Below, in pieces: positions 62,269-64,000 of a stretch of 64,000 bases of DNA. A program made the position numbers and the translations under genes. Origin of the DNA: Paenibacillus sp. PL2-23 (GTDB taxonomy: Bacteria > Bacillota > Bacilli > Paenibacillales > Paenibacillaceae); contig NZ_CP162129.1 in assembly GCF_040834005.1 (NCBI RefSeq), positions 4,943,001 to 5,007,000 on the forward strand, written 5' to 3'. The notes under the pieces were generated by a model. It saw nothing but the letters and a program-made list of their open reading frames with translations. It did no database searches and was not told the DNA's origin. Every line of letters starts with the position of its first letter. Position 1 is the stretch's first letter.

Positions 62269-64000
62269 TCATTGTTGGTTTAAGCCCACCTTAGCATAAG
62301 CACCTTCGTTGCGGATTTCAAAAATTGAATATCTTAGGTATGGAAATTCTAAAATTAAGTCGTTTAATCTTTTGCTTAATTGTTTTTTTGCAGTAGTATG
62401 TCCATTACTCTGGTTCTTAGCTTCAACAACTACCATAAAAAAATCCTCGGGATTTTTTTGCGGCAAGAAGAATACACCATCAAACTCAGCATCATTATTG
62501 GGATTCTTGGGATCATACTTGAGTTCAGTTGACCCAACGTACACAAAAATTGGCCCCCTATGATTAAGTTCTAGTACCACTTTTTTAGATAATTCTAGTT
62601 CATGTAGTCTGTCTGAGGATATGTTTCCTCTCACCCTATCGATATAACGTTTAATTTGTACTTCTGTGTTCACTCTTCCACGTTGAAAGAAAAAAGGGCC
62701 CTCCCCACCTGGATCAGATATCCAATCGAGCTTAAATAGACTTTTCGGGCCAAACACATTCTTTAGAACAAAACGATATATTCTTTCCTTATTCTCAAAA
62801 TCTTTCAATTGGAATGTTTGATTATTAAACTTCCTTATTTTGCTGACTTGATTTAAAATACTCAAACTCTTTACAAGAGCAACCCGACTATGAATTCTCA
62901 CATTTAAACCAAATGCAATACGTAAAAGTGAAAATGATGGGTCAATTTGAACTCCTACTCGGCATGCAGCCTTTCCTATATTATTTCTCAGATCATTTTC
63001 CCACTTAACCAAGTCAATATTGAAGCTTTCTCTATCCATCGAATCAATTACTACATCCACTTGTAGCACTCTGTCCAGATCCCAATCCGGCTGGGTATAT
63101 TGCCTTCGATTACCATTGAAAATCTCCATCACTTTATTATCATTAGAGATAGGTTCAAGTAAATCCCTAACAACTGATACTCTATTCCAAGATCGATCTA
63201 CGTCATTAAAATCACTTGCTATTCTTTCACCTAATCTCTGGCTTGCTAGAAGTGCATTCGGGTGTAGGTATACAGTATCCTGTAAAACAGTTTCCAAGTT
63301 TTTAAGTGCCAGTCGTAATTGAGAGCTTCGTATTAGAATATCCTCAAAGACATTCTCAAAATCTAATAATATAGAAGATATATCTAAAGAAAACGGTACT
63401 GGTGAGTACAATGAATCTAATATTAAGAACGATAAAGTTCGAATACTCCGATATAATTCAAACAACCTTTTTAGGCCAGGAGGATTATCTTCATCTTGTG
63501 TGATATATGATTTCAACAAACTTTCTGGAAAGGATATAAAATCTTCATTGCCTCCATTACGCCTGTATCTCTTTAATAGAAAAAGACCGATTAATAGATG
63601 TGTATCATAAACACCGTACGTTTTATAATTTTTATTGAAAAGTTTCGGTTCATTTAAGCCGTGTTTAAATCCCTTTTTAAGTTCAGGATTCTCATGTAAT
63701 AAATGCTGAAAAACTCTGGAGGCTGCAAAAGTCTCAGGTAAATGCCCTAGATTACATAGAAGCACTAGACATTGCAAAATTTCAGCTCCACTAGGATTTT
63801 GCTGTAATCCTGGTAGTTTACCAAATTCTTTTCTATTTTTTGCACTAAGTCCGAGTCCCTTTTGTTTTTGAAGAGCACAGATTAAACTCCATTGTAAAAA
63901 AATATATTCAAACCTTGTATGGTGGGATCCTGGAAAAACATCACGAAGTGAACCCAATTGATTGGTTGTATGAAACTTATTCTCATAACCCATTGGCTTT
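62269..64000 (-). CDS. Protein with degenerate HD-like N-terminus and PD-(D/E)XK-like C-terminus (5' end may lie outside)
   Basis: At least 574 residues are visible. The frame remains open to the window edge, so the ATG at 63993 may not be the true start. The N-terminus recalls HD-domain proteins: GSHHTRFEY resembles the first His-x-x-Arg motif, and CNLGHLPE (80-87) stands where HDIGH is expected, so the metal-binding His-Asp pair is lost. After 400 mostly helical residues the C-terminus has EFDGVFFLP (Asp505) and VVVEAKNQ (Glu524, Lys526), a PD-(D/E)XK nuclease pattern. It lies 162 bases before hamA in the same direction. No known name fits. Confidence 0.65.
   Translation of the reverse strand, partial: KPMGYENKFHTTNQLGSLRDVFPGSHHTRFEYIFLQWSLICALQKQKGLGLSAKNRKEFGKLPGLQQNPSGAEILQCLVLLCNLGHLPETFAASRVFQHLLHENPELKKGFKHGLNEPKLFNKNYKTYGVYDTHLLIGLFLLKRYRRNGGNEDFISFPESLLKSYITQDEDNPPGLKRLFELYRSIRTLSFLILDSLYSPVPFSLDISSILLDFENVFEDILIRSSQLRLALKNLETVLQDTVYLHPNALLASQRLGERIASDFNDVDRSWNRVSVVRDLLEPISNDNKVMEIFNGNRRQYTQPDWDLDRVLQVDVVIDSMDRESFNIDLVKWENDLRNNIGKAACRVGVQIDPSFSLLRIAFGLNVRIHSRVALVKSLSILNQVSKIRKFNNQTFQLKDFENKERIYRFVLKNVFGPKSLFKLDWISDPGGEGPFFFQRGRVNTEVQIKRYIDRVRGNISSDRLHELELSKKVVLELNHRGPIFVYVGSTELKYDPKNPNNDAEFDGVFFLPQKNPEDFFMVVVEAKNQSNGHTTAKKQLSKRLNDLILEFPYLRYSIFEIRNEGAYAKVGLNQQ

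Overview
The window reads as a chromosomal segment of a low-to-mid GC, spore-former-type Bacillota, most like Paenibacillus. The basis is GGAGG-type ribosome sites before nearly every gene, S-layer-homology (SLH) surface proteins, MalFG-type sugar transport under LacI regulators, meso-diaminopimelate dehydrogenase, ECF sigma factors and many insertion sequences. No rRNA, tRNA or CRISPR array was seen. Genus is an inference.

Layout. 1-900: 3' truncated siderophore-binding lipoprotein with a Fur box. 945-2350: TnpB-only IS605-type element with a candidate guide (omega) RNA. 2.4-5.1 kb: membrane-anchored beta-lactamase-fold protein and a methyltransferase. 5.2-6.5 kb: IS3-family element, followed by a seven-copy 51-bp tandem array. 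6.9-8.9 kb: cupin, unknown protein, deoxynucleoside kinase. 9-13.6 kb: a giant SLH protein with six Ig-like repeats. 13.7-14.5 kb: small unknown protein and CsaA. 14.6-30.9 kb: a glycan-utilisation locus, all on the minus strand, with two LacI regulators, two GH30 enzymes (one SLH-anchored, one secreted with CBM6 and a ricin-type lectin), a GH2 enzyme and an ABC importer. Near-identical palindromes (TGAAATCGATTTCA) lie in front of most transcription units, so the locus looks like one LacI regulon for a beta-glucan-like polymer.

31-45 kb: ddh; an internally deleted arsenic permease; a membrane protein, ECF sigma factor and second ClpP; and a four-gene polyprenyl-phosphate sugar operon (UbiA-type transferase, two SMR-like subunits, GT-C-like membrane protein) in which two genes are split by two different IS elements. 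Both breaks can be repaired on paper using the target duplications. ArsI, a tyrosine phosphatase, a YkvA-like protein and a decayed ECF/anti-sigma pair follow.

45-53 kb is nested mobile DNA: an IS66 remnant split by an IS21 element with a frameshifted istA, then a Mu/Tn7-like element (DUF6431, DDE transposase, ExeA/TniB ATPase, DUF5348).

53.4-64 kb is a defence island on the minus strand. A Hachiman-type core (HamA nuclease plus HamB helicase) is preceded by a protein with a degenerate HD-like N-terminus and a PD-(D/E)XK-like C-terminus. It is followed by an AbiJ-NTD3/HEPN-like protein and a YaaC-family gene that an IS1380 copy has split. This extended Hachiman neighbourhood is the best candidate for an undescribed system. 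Family names come from motif recognition by eye; no searches were run.
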